Shown here in pieces: positions 14,917 to 23,336 of a DNA stretch of 24,909 nt. The notes under the pieces are model-generated. The model was not told where the DNA came from and did not search any database. It worked only from the letters and a program-made list of their open reading frames with translations. Position 1 is the first letter of the stretch. Every line of letters starts with the position of its first letter. Source of the DNA: CAYNDB01 sp964395915 (GTDB taxonomy: Bacteria; Nitrospinota_A; UBA7883; JAJRTC01). The stretch covers positions 1 to 24,909 of the forward strand of contig CAYNDB010000025.1 in NCBI GenBank assembly GCA_964395915.1, given 5' to 3'. The translations under genes and the position numbers were made by a program.

Positions 14917-15038
14917 CCAATCATTCATCCCCCCAAACATTGTAACGACGATATTAAAATAGTTTGATTATAGCGTCGCAGTAGGCGATCATATTTAGTT
15001 CAAGATGTTTCTCCATAATTTGATTGAGACTTATTAGC

Positions 15039-15042
15039 AGGA
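15039..15042 (+). promoter_or_regulatory. Ribosome-binding site that sets the leuC start
   Basis: AGGA at 15039-15042 precedes ATG 15054 by 11 bases. The upstream in-frame TTG at 15024 would add residues absent from the family and lies before the site. Confidence 0.4.
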
Positions 15043-15053
15043 AAATAAAAGCC

Positions 15054-16334
15054 ATGGGAATGACGATAACAGAAAAAATATTGAAGGCTCACACGGGGGC
15101 GGAGTCTGTCAAACCGGGAGAGATTATCACTTGTGACGTTGATATCGCTCTTGGAAATGATATCACCGCGCCGATAGCTATCACGGCCTTCGAGAAAACG
15201 GGGGCTGACAATGTTTTTGACACCGAAAAAGTTGTTCTTGTGCCGGATCATTTTGCGCCGAACAAGGATATCGCTTCCGCCCAGCAAGCCAAAACAATGC
15301 GTACTTTCGCAAGAAGTCACCATATTACGAACTATTTTGAAGTGGGCCAGATGGGTATTGAGCATGCGCTTTTACCAGAGCGGAATCTGACCCTGCCGGG
15401 TGATGTGATAATTGGCGCAGACAGTCATACATGCACATACGGGGCTCTTGGCGCTTTTTCTACGGGTATAGGCTCCACAGATTTGGCCGCCACCATGGTG
15501 ACCGGTAAAATATGGTTCAAGGTACCGGAAACGATGAAGTTTATTTTTAACGGAAAGAAAAAGAATAAATGGATATCCGGTAAGGACCTCATACTGTATA
15601 CAATCGCCAAAATCGGCGTTTCAGGAGCGCTTTATCGCGCAATGGAATTTACAGGGCAGATGATAGACGACGCTACAATGGACGACCGGTTTTCTCTTGC
15701 GAACATGGCCGTGGAGGCTGGCGCAAAAAACGGTATCATGAAAGCCGATCAGAAAACCCTGGATTTTATAAACTCACAGGACGTCAAACCCTCCCGTAAG
15801 TGGACTGTATACGAGTCTGACGATGACGCGGAATATCACAGCGTCCATGAATTTGACGGCGATGATATAGACCTTCAGGTGGCCTATCCTCATCTGCCGG
15901 AAAACGGACGGCCTGTCTCTGAGGCGAAAGATGTGAAGCTCGACCAGGTGGTGGTAGGCTCCTGCACCAACGGACGCCTTGCGGACCTTGAAATTGTCGC
16001 CAGGCTTCTCAAGGGAAATAAAGTGGCCGACGGGCTTCGGATGATAATTATCCCCGCCACTCAGAAAATCTATAAACAGGCGATGAAGGCGGGCTACGTG
16101 GAAACGTTCATCGACGCCGGAGCTGTCTTCTCCACACCAACATGCGGGCCATGTCTTGGCGGCCACATGGGAATCCTTGCGGAAGGAGAACGATGCCTGG
16201 CGACCACTAACAGAAACTTTGTTGGTCGAATGGGGCATCCGAAATCTGAAGTTTACCTTGCGTCTCCGGCGGTGGCGGCGGCATCCGCCGTGACCGGAAT
16301 TATCACAGACCCTGCCCAAGTGGCGGGAAGCTAG
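15054..16334 (+). CDS. leuC: 3-isopropylmalate dehydratase large subunit
   Basis: Together with LeuD it isomerises 2-isopropylmalate to 3-isopropylmalate in leucine biosynthesis, using a 4Fe-4S cluster. The product has 426 residues and begins MGMTITEKILKAHTG, the usual start of the shorter (about 420-residue) LeuC class common in archaea and many deep bacterial lineages, rather than the 466-residue E. coli type. Cluster ligands are Cys304 (VVGSCTNGR), Cys364 and Cys367 (TPTCGPCLGGHMG). GADSHTCTYGALGAFSTGIG is the conserved substrate and cluster region. leuD follows after 11 bases. A homoaconitase (HacA) role cannot be fully excluded from sequence alone because the classes are related; leucine synthesis is the likelier role. 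Confidence 0.92.
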   Translation: MGMTITEKILKAHTGAESVKPGEIITCDVDIALGNDITAPIAITAFEKTGADNVFDTEKVVLVPDHFAPNKDIASAQQAKTMRTFARSHHITNYFEVGQMGIEHALLPERNLTLPGDVIIGADSHTCTYGALGAFSTGIGSTDLAATMVTGKIWFKVPETMKFIFNGKKKNKWISGKDLILYTIAKIGVSGALYRAMEFTGQMIDDATMDDRFSLANMAVEAGAKNGIMKADQKTLDFINSQDVKPSRKWTVYESDDDAEYHSVHEFDGDDIDLQVAYPHLPENGRPVSEAKDVKLDQVVVGSCTNGRLADLEIVARLLKGNKVADGLRMIIIPATQKIYKQAMKAGYVETFIDAGAVFSTPTCGPCLGGHMGILAEGERCLATTNRNFVGRMGHPKSEVYLASPAVAAASAVTGIITDPAQVAGS

Positions 16335-16345
16335 GGAGTGGAAAA

Positions 16346-16843
16346 ATGAGCTTAAACGGAAAAAGCTGGAAGTTTGGATCGAATGTGGATACAGACCTTA
16401 TAATACCGGCTCGATATCTTAATACGTCCGATCCGGCTGAACTTGCAAAACATGTGATGGAAGACGCCGACCCGACCTTTTCCAATAATGTTTCCGCTGG
16501 CGACATTATTGTAGCTGGCGATAACTTCGGATGCGGATCGTCTCGCGAACACGCCCCTATAGCGATTAAGGCCGCAGGGGTGACTTGTGTTATCGCCCCT
16601 TATTTTGCGCGTATTTTCTATAGAAACTCGTTTAACATGGGGCTTCCGATACTGGAATGCGCTGAAGCCGCGGAAGATATCGATACCGGTGACGAACTGT
16701 CTGTCGATATCGTTTCCGGGGTTATCGAAAATAAAACCAAAGGAAAATCATATCAGGCCGCGCCTATTCCTCCTTTCATGCAGGAGCTTATTGAAGCTGG
16801 TGGGCTGATGGCGTATACAACTAAAAACTTGCAGGCAGGGTAA
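16346..16843 (+). CDS. leuD: 3-isopropylmalate dehydratase small subunit
   Basis: The 165-residue product is the swivel-domain partner of LeuC. It shows WKFGSNVDTDLIIPARYL at the start, then GDNFGCGSSREHAPIAIKA, the loop that contacts substrate, and FYRNSFNMGLPILE, all standard for the short LeuD class. The start has GGGAGTGG five bases upstream. It is 11 bases from leuC and four bases from the following membrane-protein gene, so all three should be on one transcript. No leuA or leuB is adjacent. Confidence 0.93.
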   Translation: MSLNGKSWKFGSNVDTDLIIPARYLNTSDPAELAKHVMEDADPTFSNNVSAGDIIVAGDNFGCGSSREHAPIAIKAAGVTCVIAPYFARIFYRNSFNMGLPILECAEAAEDIDTGDELSVDIVSGVIENKTKGKSYQAAPIPPFMQELIEAGGLMAYTTKNLQAG

Positions 16844-16847
16844 AGCT

Positions 16848-17630
16848 ATGAAAAAAGTTGTTGTTTATCTTTTCGCGGCGATGTTCTTTTCAGGCGTGAC
16901 GGCTTCCAACGCTCGTGAGCTAAAAACACCGGATGTCGAGTTTGCGATTAACCTCTGGGCGGCGCAGTTCACCGCAAAAGCCAAGATAAGCAATGATGAT
17001 GGAAGTGGTGATGAAGTCGACTTCAAGGAGACACTCGGCATTAGCGATGGAAATTTTATGGATTTGCGCGTTACATGGTTCACCGGTGATAACAGCAAGC
17101 TGAAAATTTATTATGTAAACATGGCGGTGGATGGAGATAAAAAGTCGAATGAAACTATTGAATTTGGTGGCGAAGAATATCCTGTCGGCTCGCGCATTCT
17201 CACAAGTCTGGATATACAATATTACAGGGCGTCCTGGGTATGGCAATTCTTTCATTCCGACGATAACAGAATAAGATTTGGCACGATATTGGAAATGAAA
17301 GGTTTTTCAATGGATGCCGCGTTGGACGCTCCTGATCTTGTCACTCCCTTGAATGAAGCGGAAACCTTAAAAGCCCTGCTTCCGGCCATAGGTATTGCGA
17401 TCGATTTCGACCCGAACGATATGATAAATATTTTTGGTGAAATCTCAGGGCTCCCGGGAGGAGAGATCGGTTACATCATGGATTCCGATGTAGGGATTAA
17501 AGTTTTTTTTCATGAAAACATTGGCGTGGTCGCTGGATATCGTACGTTCAAAATAAACGCTAAATCAGGTGACGACTACGCCAATCTATCTATAGAAGGC
17601 CCATACCTTGGAGCTACGGCAAAGTTTTAG
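16848..17630 (+). CDS. Probable outer-membrane beta-barrel protein, function unknown
   Basis: The 260-residue product has a signal peptide (MKK start, hydrophobic residues 4-19, probable cleavage after Ala22 in SNA). Its mature part has alternating polar and aromatic strand patterns such as DLRVTWFTGDNSKLKIYYVNMAV, YYRASWVWQFFHSDDNRIRFG and NIGVVAGYRTFKINA (first example shortened in meaning to residues around 60-80). It ends in a terminal Phe (LGATAKF), the usual signal for outer-membrane barrel insertion. Eight to ten strands would fit the length. It follows leuD by four bases with its own ribosome-binding site (GGCAGGG), so it is probably co-transcribed with the leucine genes, an unexpected pairing. 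I recognise no named family. Confidence 0.7.
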   Translation: MKKVVVYLFAAMFFSGVTASNARELKTPDVEFAINLWAAQFTAKAKISNDDGSGDEVDFKETLGISDGNFMDLRVTWFTGDNSKLKIYYVNMAVDGDKKSNETIEFGGEEYPVGSRILTSLDIQYYRASWVWQFFHSDDNRIRFGTILEMKGFSMDAALDAPDLVTPLNEAETLKALLPAIGIAIDFDPNDMINIFGEISGLPGGEIGYIMDSDVGIKVFFHENIGVVAGYRTFKINAKSGDDYANLSIEGPYLGATAKF

Positions 17631-17647
17631 TTGAGCCATTTTTCAAA

Positions 17648-17664
17648 GCCAGGATAAGCCTGGT
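17648..17664. terminator. Small hairpin between convergent genes, weak terminator candidate
   Basis: CCAGG (17649-17653) and CCTGG (17659-17663) pair around the loop ATAAG, with one flanking G-U pair. No strong T-run follows on either strand. It lies in the 46-base gap between the barrel gene and nnrDE. Confidence 0.25.
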
Positions 17665-17676
17665 GGCGCGCATCAT

Positions 17677-19227
17677 TCAGGCAAAGTTCCTCAAGGTTAC
17701 AGGCAAAAGATTAAGCAAATCAGTGGCTACAAGACTGCGAGGATCATTATTTTCCGCAAAAATATCCGCCGCGCGCCCATGTATAAACACGGAGGCGATA
17801 GCCGCTTCCAGGGGAGCTGCGCCCTGAACCAAAAGCCCGGCTATCATACCGGACAATACGTCTCCTGTGCCACCAGCCGCTAAGCCATGATTACCTGTTG
17901 TACAAACAAACACCTCTCCTTCCTGGCCGGCGATAATCGTACCGGCTCCTTTCAAGACCACTACGGCGCCCGTTTTTTTTGAATATTCAGCCGCGCAGCC
18001 TATTCGATCTTCCTGAACCTCACCAACAGTTTTTCCGGTAAGCCTGCCCATCTCTCCAGGATGCGGAGTGACAATCGTCGGCGCGTTGCGATTTTTAATC
18101 ATATCGCTATCATGACCTACATGATTAAGGCCGTCGGCGTCGATTACCAAAGGTATCTCAAGCTCCTGAATCACCCTGCGCGTAAAACTTTTGGTGGACG
18201 GGTCCTGTCTGAGTCCAGGGCCTATGATGGCTCCTGTTTTATCTTTTGCGAACTTAAGAAAGCTGTCTGCGGCGTCAGAGCTTATGGCTCCTGAATCAGT
18301 TGTACAAAGCGGAACTGTCATCATCTCCGGAGTTCCCACTTCAAATGCGAGGGCAATACTCTCCGGCACAGCCGCCGTAACCAAACCGGCGCCCATTCTC
18401 AACGCCCCCATTCCAGCAAACGCAACAGCGCCACCCATACCGGGAGAGCCGCATGCCAGCGCCAGGTGACCAAACGCCCCCTTATGCGCGTCCGCCGACC
18501 TTTTGGGCAGCCTTTGAGCAATGTCGCCACCTTCAAGCAGGGAAGCGGCAGATGGCGACTCATCGACTACAACCGGTGGGATGGAAATATCCGCAATAAC
18601 AAGCTCGCCAACCGCATTACGGGCTGGCGATGTGACGAGCCCCACTTTCGGCGAACCGAACGTAACCGTGATATCCGCATTAAAATGGGAGCCCGGTATC
18701 ACTCCGCTGTCGGCGGTAAGCCCTGAAGGGATATCGACCGCCACCTTAAGCTTCCCTTGTCCGTTCATCACCTTCAAGACATCGTTATAAAAACCTCGCG
18801 GGGCGGAGCTTATACCTGTGCCGAGCAACGCGTCCACTACGACAGTCGTATGGAAAAACTTAAGCTTGAAATTGTGAATATGCTTCTGAGTTGTGAATTC
18901 CTTGACGCGCCCCCCCATCCTGATGAACGTATCCATGTTGGCCTTCGCGTCTCCTTTTACATCTTCTTTTTCCGCCACCAGGAATACTGTAGGCTCGGAG
19001 CCAAGGTTATAAAGATGTCTTGCCACTACAAATCCGTCGCCACCGTTGTTACCTTTTCCAGCGAATATATTCACACGTATTTTTTTGAGGTCGGGAATTT
19101 TGGACTGGATAACTTCCGTAACGATGCGACCGGCGTTTTCCATGAGCGTAACGCCAGAAATTCCGAACTCATCGATGGTTCGCCTATCCATTTCGCGCAT
19201 TTGCGCGGCGGTTACTATTTTTATCAT
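17677..19227 (-). CDS. nnr: Bifunctional NAD(P)H-hydrate epimerase / ADP-dependent NAD(P)H-hydrate dehydratase
   Basis: The 516-residue fusion repairs damaged nicotinamide cofactors. The N-terminal domain (about 1-215) interconverts R and S forms of hydrated NAD(P)H, and the C-terminal domain (about 235-510) dehydrates the S form using ADP. Visible motifs are AGKGNNGGDGFVVARHL (residues 56-72), VVDALLGTG and VAVDIPSGL in the epimerase. The kinase-like part has VIDADGLNHV, VTPHPGEMGRLTG, VVLKGAGTII and NHGLAAGGTGDVLSGM, with Asp456 as the expected catalytic residue. All key parts are intact. The gene lies 87 bases downstream of the 31-residue-repeat protein on the same strand, and its ATG lacks a good ribosome-binding site, so it may depend on that transcript. 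Alternative symbols are nnrE/nnrD (yjeF). Confidence 0.95.
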   Translation of the reverse strand: MIKIVTAAQMREMDRRTIDEFGISGVTLMENAGRIVTEVIQSKIPDLKKIRVNIFAGKGNNGGDGFVVARHLYNLGSEPTVFLVAEKEDVKGDAKANMDTFIRMGGRVKEFTTQKHIHNFKLKFFHTTVVVDALLGTGISSAPRGFYNDVLKVMNGQGKLKVAVDIPSGLTADSGVIPGSHFNADITVTFGSPKVGLVTSPARNAVGELVIADISIPPVVVDESPSAASLLEGGDIAQRLPKRSADAHKGAFGHLALACGSPGMGGAVAFAGMGALRMGAGLVTAAVPESIALAFEVGTPEMMTVPLCTTDSGAISSDAADSFLKFAKDKTGAIIGPGLRQDPSTKSFTRRVIQELEIPLVIDADGLNHVGHDSDMIKNRNAPTIVTPHPGEMGRLTGKTVGEVQEDRIGCAAEYSKKTGAVVVLKGAGTIIAGQEGEVFVCTTGNHGLAAGGTGDVLSGMIAGLLVQGAAPLEAAIASVFIHGRAADIFAENNDPRSLVATDLLNLLPVTLRNFA

Positions 19228-19314
19228 CAGGTATTTACTTAATTACAAGCAAGAACTGGTTTCGTCGAAAAGATAATGATTGTAACGGGATAGAAAAGCG
19301 CGTTGAACCGAAGC

Positions 19315-21618
19315 TTAGCGGTCTTTCAGATTAAAATATTCATTAAGCTTTTTCTCAATCTCGCCAAGAAGGAATTTAAGCTCCGTTATTTGATCACCGG
19401 CTTTATCAATAGTTCTTTCCTCATCCACAATAGCGGCCACCTTGGCTTTCACATCTTCGGCCATGATATTCAAATCATTAAAGCGACGCTCCACTTTTCC
19501 AATGATCGCAAGCTTGGATGTGATCTTGTCCATTTTCACCTCGCCTTCGCCAATCATATCTCTGATACCAACTATTTTGTTCATTACAGAATTGAGGCCT
19601 TCCTTGTCCACTTCCAGGCGATCTTTTTGCACATGGATATCTTTCATAAGACCTTGAAGCTTCGTGACCTCGTCGGCGGCTTTTTTAACGTTTTCCTCTT
19701 CATTCCGCATTGATTGAATACGTTCGTCAATCGACCCTGATAAATTGTTGAGATATGAAAGTTTTTTCTCGGTTTCAACAATACGCTCGTCCTGGTCGTA
19801 AATCTTTTCTATTCTGCTCTCGATATCCTCAACTTTAGAGCTTAGCTCTTCAAATTTAGACTCGGCCATGTCACCCTTTTCTACAAGGCTTTCAGCGTTT
19901 TCGAGATGTTTTTCTATTTTCTTCAGCGCCTCGTCGATTTTTTCCTGGTTCTTGGTGATCCGGTCAAGCCGCTTTTGAGCTTCATCAATTTCCTTAAGTT
20001 TGGCGCTGGCTTCAGCCTCAGATTCGGTCAGCCGCTCAAAAAGAGATTTCATCCGATCTTCAGCGGCTTCGATATTCGCCTTTTCCTTTACGACATCGAG
20101 GATACGATCCTCAATTGAAGTAGTCATATGTTCAAGGCTCTCGACCTTATCGCCCAGAGTATCCACAAATCCCGCTCTCTTCGAGACCTTGTCTATTTTC
20201 AGGTTGGTATCTTCTATCAAGTAGTCAACACCATCGAGCTTCTTCTCAAGCTTTTCCACCAACCCGCGTCTTTCAAGCTGGTTTTCCATTTTGACATCAA
20301 GATTCAGCACCATATCGTTCAAGTCGTTCACTTTCCTTTCAACCTGATCGACTATACCTTGACGCTGGCCCAGCTCCTCCATACGCTCGTTAACATCGTC
20401 GCTTGTCTTCCTCATTTCACGGAGCTTATCTTCGATCTCGTCAGAAATTTTCATTTCTTCACGGAAACTTTTCAGCCTTTTGTCAATTTCCTCCGCGGCC
20501 GTATAGAACTCCTCCACATTTTTTTGAACAGCTTCCACATTTTGCAGCTGCTCTCCGACGTCATTCATCTTGGCTTCAACCGTTTCCATCAGGAACTGGT
20601 TAAGCTCTTTGACTTTAAGCTCCGTAGCCTCCGCCTGGGTCTGCTCATGCCGCATTCTTGCAAGTTTGCCCTCTACTTCGGCAGACAGGCTGTCAAGCTC
20701 TCCAAGTCTTTCCAGGATTCTTTTAATCTGGTCTTCCTTGGTTATTACGTTTCGTGTTTCCACCCGCAGGCTGTTGATATCCTGTAAAAGAGTGGATACC
20801 TCGCGCTGGGTTTCGTTAACGATCACACGTTGCCGCACAAGCTCTTCAAGCGCCTCTTGCATGCCTTCCATGGTGGCGCGGCCACTCCTGGCTTCTTCAG
20901 TCAGAATGTCCACCGTCTGCTTATGCGACTCCAACGCTTCCATGCGGTTTTCCAGTTCGCCGATCATCTTTTTCAAAGATGTGGCCAGCTCGTCCGCTTC
21001 GCCGGTCAAGGTTTTAAACTCCTCGACTTTCTCAATCCTGCTGGACACCATTTCCAGCATATTCTCCAGCCGGATTACGTTCTTTTCAGACTTTTTGACA
21101 AGCTTGTTTTCTTCTTGCAGCCGTTTAATGCGCGACTCCATATCCCAGAAGAGCACATTAAGCTTTCCAGCCTCCTCATTCGCCCGCTCAACAACAACCC
21201 TTTGGAGGGAAAGGCTTTTGATTTTAGAGTTAATGTGCTCCACAAGCAGGTGAACAGATTCGATATCTTTTTTATTACGGCCCAGGTTATCCGTGAGGTC
21301 TCTTGATTTATCGCTGACTTCATCGATAGAGACGTTTGTTCTCTTAAGTTTCCCCAGTTTTTCATCCAAATTTGCGGAAAGGGAGCTGAAAACCTGTAGT
21401 TTGTCTTCTATTTTTTTGAAAAGAGAAACTTTATTATCAAGAGACTCCTGATTTTTTGATAGATACTCCACAAGAAGCTGCATACTTTTCCGCTCCTTGG
21501 AAGCCTCACCGACAAGCTCCTTGAGTTGATCTATATCCGCTCTTGTCAGCATCCCAGTATCTGTAGAGGAGTCTGCCTTATCAACATCGATTTTTTCGTT
21601 GAACGAAGAGTCGCTCAT
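19315..21618 (-). CDS. Large cytoplasmic coiled-coil protein built from about 21 units of 31 residues
   Basis: The 767-residue product has no signal peptide, transmembrane segment or proline-rich linker. After an acidic, serine-rich head (1-30) it is continuous predicted helix rich in E, K, D, L and I, ending ten residues after the last hydrophobic repeat position. From about residue 65 to 765 the sequence is a tandem array of 31-residue units (see the repeat entry), so the helix is not a plain heptad coil. The start ATG has AGGAG five bases upstream and lies behind a good promoter. nnrDE follows on the same strand. The glycosyltransferase gene diverges from the same 167-base promoter region. 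I recognise no named family. By class (SpiroCoCo, filament or scaffold-like proteins) a structural role is plausible but not shown. Confidence 0.85.
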   Translation of the reverse strand: MSDSSFNEKIDVDKADSSTDTGMLTRADIDQLKELVGEASKERKSMQLLVEYLSKNQESLDNKVSLFKKIEDKLQVFSSLSANLDEKLGKLKRTNVSIDEVSDKSRDLTDNLGRNKKDIESVHLLVEHINSKIKSLSLQRVVVERANEEAGKLNVLFWDMESRIKRLQEENKLVKKSEKNVIRLENMLEMVSSRIEKVEEFKTLTGEADELATSLKKMIGELENRMEALESHKQTVDILTEEARSGRATMEGMQEALEELVRQRVIVNETQREVSTLLQDINSLRVETRNVITKEDQIKRILERLGELDSLSAEVEGKLARMRHEQTQAEATELKVKELNQFLMETVEAKMNDVGEQLQNVEAVQKNVEEFYTAAEEIDKRLKSFREEMKISDEIEDKLREMRKTSDDVNERMEELGQRQGIVDQVERKVNDLNDMVLNLDVKMENQLERRGLVEKLEKKLDGVDYLIEDTNLKIDKVSKRAGFVDTLGDKVESLEHMTTSIEDRILDVVKEKANIEAAEDRMKSLFERLTESEAEASAKLKEIDEAQKRLDRITKNQEKIDEALKKIEKHLENAESLVEKGDMAESKFEELSSKVEDIESRIEKIYDQDERIVETEKKLSYLNNLSGSIDERIQSMRNEEENVKKAADEVTKLQGLMKDIHVQKDRLEVDKEGLNSVMNKIVGIRDMIGEGEVKMDKITSKLAIIGKVERRFNDLNIMAEDVKAKVAAIVDEERTIDKAGDQITELKFLLGEIEKKLNEYFNLKDR
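19324..21426 (-). repeat. About 21 tandem 31-residue protein repeats
   Basis: Units start at residues 65, 110, then every 31 from 141 to 514 (one unit is 32), and every 31 from 580 to 735. Two interruptions, of 14 and 35 residues, are exact multiples of seven. Hydrophobic residues fall at positions 3, 6, 10, 13, 17, 20, 24 and 27. Position 13 is hydrophobic in 20 of 21 units, and positions 21-24 often read D/E-x-R/K-I/L/M. Several central units begin with Gly (GIVDQVERKV, GLVEKLEKKL, GFVDTLGDKV). Thirty-one is four heptads plus three, that is, a regular three-residue stammer. Copies differ too much for DNA-level repeats. Confidence 0.88.
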
Positions 21619-21673
21619 ATAAATCTCCTGATATTCCCCAGTGGGCTTAATAGAACCTGCTTGTTTTCAGCCA

Positions 21674-21702
21674 ATTGTATACCAAGGCGAATTAATTGTA
21701 AA
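21674..21702 (-). promoter_or_regulatory. Strong sigma70-type promoter of the 31-residue-repeat protein gene
   Basis: On the minus strand TTTACA (21702-21697) and TACAAT (21679-21674) are separated by 17 bases, and each matches consensus at five of six positions. Transcription would start near 21667, giving a leader of about 49 bases with AGGAG before the ATG at 21618. Confidence 0.65.
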
Positions 21703-21721
21703 TCGGAGCGGCTTTATTGAA

Positions 21722-21750
21722 TTGAAAGTTAACATACGATTAGGTAAAAG
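21722..21750 (+). promoter_or_regulatory. Candidate promoter of the glycosyltransferase gene
   Basis: TTGAAA (21722-21727) and TAAAAG (21745-21750) have a 17-base spacer. Transcription would start near 21757, about 29 bases before ATG 21786. The -10 match is modest. The divergent promoter starts only 20 bases away, so the two may share a regulator. Confidence 0.4.
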
Positions 21751-21785
21751 GATTCCAGGTAATGCTAGAATGACGTTACATTCAA

Positions 21786-23300
21786 ATGACAAAAAAAATC
21801 AAAATCGTCGATTGTTGCTGGATTTCCGGAATCGGCTTCGGCCCGGAAAGACTGGACAATCTGCTCTACCGCCACCTTGACCGCGATCGGTTTGAACTTG
21901 TTGTGGCATACCTTCAAGAGAGGCCAAAGCCCGACAGTTTTCATTTCGAGATTCCCGGTAAAGCCATTTTCGCCGGTAGTGAAAATCATTATGAATGGCT
22001 TCTAAAGGTTTTCAGCTCCGCCGACATCGTACAGTTCAAGGGCGGTTTCGCCCCAATGATATGTGAAGCGGCCTGGGCCGCCGACGCGCCGGCCCTTGTT
22101 GAAGTCATGCACATCACAGAGCCGGGACAAATGTTTTCTAATATAGATATGACCGTATGTATTTCAGAGACGGTGCGGCAAACGCAAATTGATATGGAAA
22201 AAACCGAGGTTATATACAACGGTATCGACCTGGACAAATTTCCGTTTCGCGGGGAAACAAAAAAATCTGATGATAAAATCATTATCCTTCAAGCAAGCCA
22301 CCGCGCTAAACAAAGGTTCCACATAGATGAAATGGCCGAAGAGTTGCTTTCCATCGATCCACGAATCGAACTTCACTTAGCTGGCATCAATCAGGTGGGA
22401 GAATCTTCAGACCGCATCAAATATTTTGGCCTTACAGACAAAATAGCTGAACTATACAGGGAAGCGGATATCCTCGTGATGTTCTCGCAATCGGAAGCGT
22501 TCGGATTGGTGGTGGTGGAAGCGATGGCCAGCGGATGCGTGCCGCTGGTTTTCGACGACATGGGGCCTGGCGAGATTGTTGAACATGGCGTAACAGGATG
22601 GAAATGCGGCGCCAATGACATTACCGTGGCGCAAGAAATGATCAAAAAAGCTGTGGCTATGCGAGATTCTCCCGACTGGGAGAGTATGCGGAAGGCGGCT
22701 CGCCATAGCGTCGAGACAAAGTATTCCGGCGAGGATTGCATCCGCAACTACGAGCGGCTTTATCTTAAGCTTATGGAAAAGAAGGGGAGAGAAGAGCCGC
22801 GCGTCATCGAAAACAGCGGGCCGATACCTGAAGTTTACCTGGATGAATGTATCTCGTATTTTCATGCCAAAAGGTGGGACCTCATACCAGCGTCGGCGCG
22901 AAACATGGTGACCTGCAAGGAGCCTTTTACCGTGCAAAGATGCGCCAGCGCCGCGATAATATTCGCTAAACAGCTCGCCTCAAAACAGATGGGACAATTG
23001 GCCGATCAGGTTTACAGAAAAGTAAACAATTCCGGAATGATGACTGTGGAGTGGCTTGTGGAATGGCTCCAAACGAGCGATGACCCTGCAATAAATCTGA
23101 TGCTCATAGAAGAACTTCAAAATCGCGGGCTGGCCGATCCCGCCATGATAATGCTGGCGGCTGAACGTCTCCTGGCGGCTGGTGAAGTCAGACAGGTTCT
23201 GGAAATATTGCGTAAAGGTGTCAGATCGCACCCACAGTCAAGCCAACTGTATGAGACAGTCTCGCTGTTGGAGAAAAAGCTGGGCATTGATAATGGCTGA
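21786..23300 (+). CDS. Family-4-type glycosyltransferase with helical C-terminal extension
   Basis: The 504-residue product has a GT-B fold. The N-terminal acceptor half begins KIKIVDCCWISGIGFGPERL and has DIVQFKGGF. The donor half includes VIYNGIDLDKF and ADILVMFSQSEAFGLVVVE. The EX7E motif of GT4 retaining enzymes is Glu237 and Glu245, followed by AMASGCVPLVFDDMGPGEIV and GVTGWKCG. Residues after about 345 form an extra, mainly helical domain of some 160 residues (units like MIMLAAERLLAAGEVRQVLEILRKG), which looks like a short alpha-solenoid and may bind a partner. The sugar and acceptor are unknown. No clear ribosome-binding site precedes the ATG. It stands alone, divergent from the coiled-coil gene and convergent with argF, so it is not within a visible polysaccharide cluster. 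Confidence 0.85.
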   Translation: MTKKIKIVDCCWISGIGFGPERLDNLLYRHLDRDRFELVVAYLQERPKPDSFHFEIPGKAIFAGSENHYEWLLKVFSSADIVQFKGGFAPMICEAAWAADAPALVEVMHITEPGQMFSNIDMTVCISETVRQTQIDMEKTEVIYNGIDLDKFPFRGETKKSDDKIIILQASHRAKQRFHIDEMAEELLSIDPRIELHLAGINQVGESSDRIKYFGLTDKIAELYREADILVMFSQSEAFGLVVVEAMASGCVPLVFDDMGPGEIVEHGVTGWKCGANDITVAQEMIKKAVAMRDSPDWESMRKAARHSVETKYSGEDCIRNYERLYLKLMEKKGREEPRVIENSGPIPEVYLDECISYFHAKRWDLIPASARNMVTCKEPFTVQRCASAAIIFAKQLASKQMGQLADQVYRKVNNSGMMTVEWLVEWLQTSDDPAINLMLIEELQNRGLADPAMIMLAAERLLAAGEVRQVLEILRKGVRSHPQSSQLYETVSLLEKKLGIDNG

Positions 23301-23309
23301 AAATATTTC

Positions 23310-23334
23310 GATTTCAACACACATGAAATCTTTT
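23310..23334 (+). terminator. Hairpin with T-run between glycosyltransferase and argF
   Basis: GATTTC (23310-23315) and GAAATC (23325-23330) pair perfectly around a nine-base loop and TTTT follows. The stem is short and AT-rich, so it is a weak terminator for the plus-strand gene, possibly also acting on the convergent argF transcript. Confidence 0.35.
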
Positions 23335-23336
23335 AA

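Noticed and set aside
15024..15053. TTG start of leuC
   Set aside because: The LeuC family starts MGMTITEKIL, which is ATG 15054; the upstream codons are not family-like and precede the ribosome-binding site.
20128..21306. Long plus-strand ORFs opposite the 31-residue-repeat gene
   Set aside because: They have no starts with ribosome-binding sites and no recognisable domains, and they are explained as shadows of the minus-strand repeat protein.
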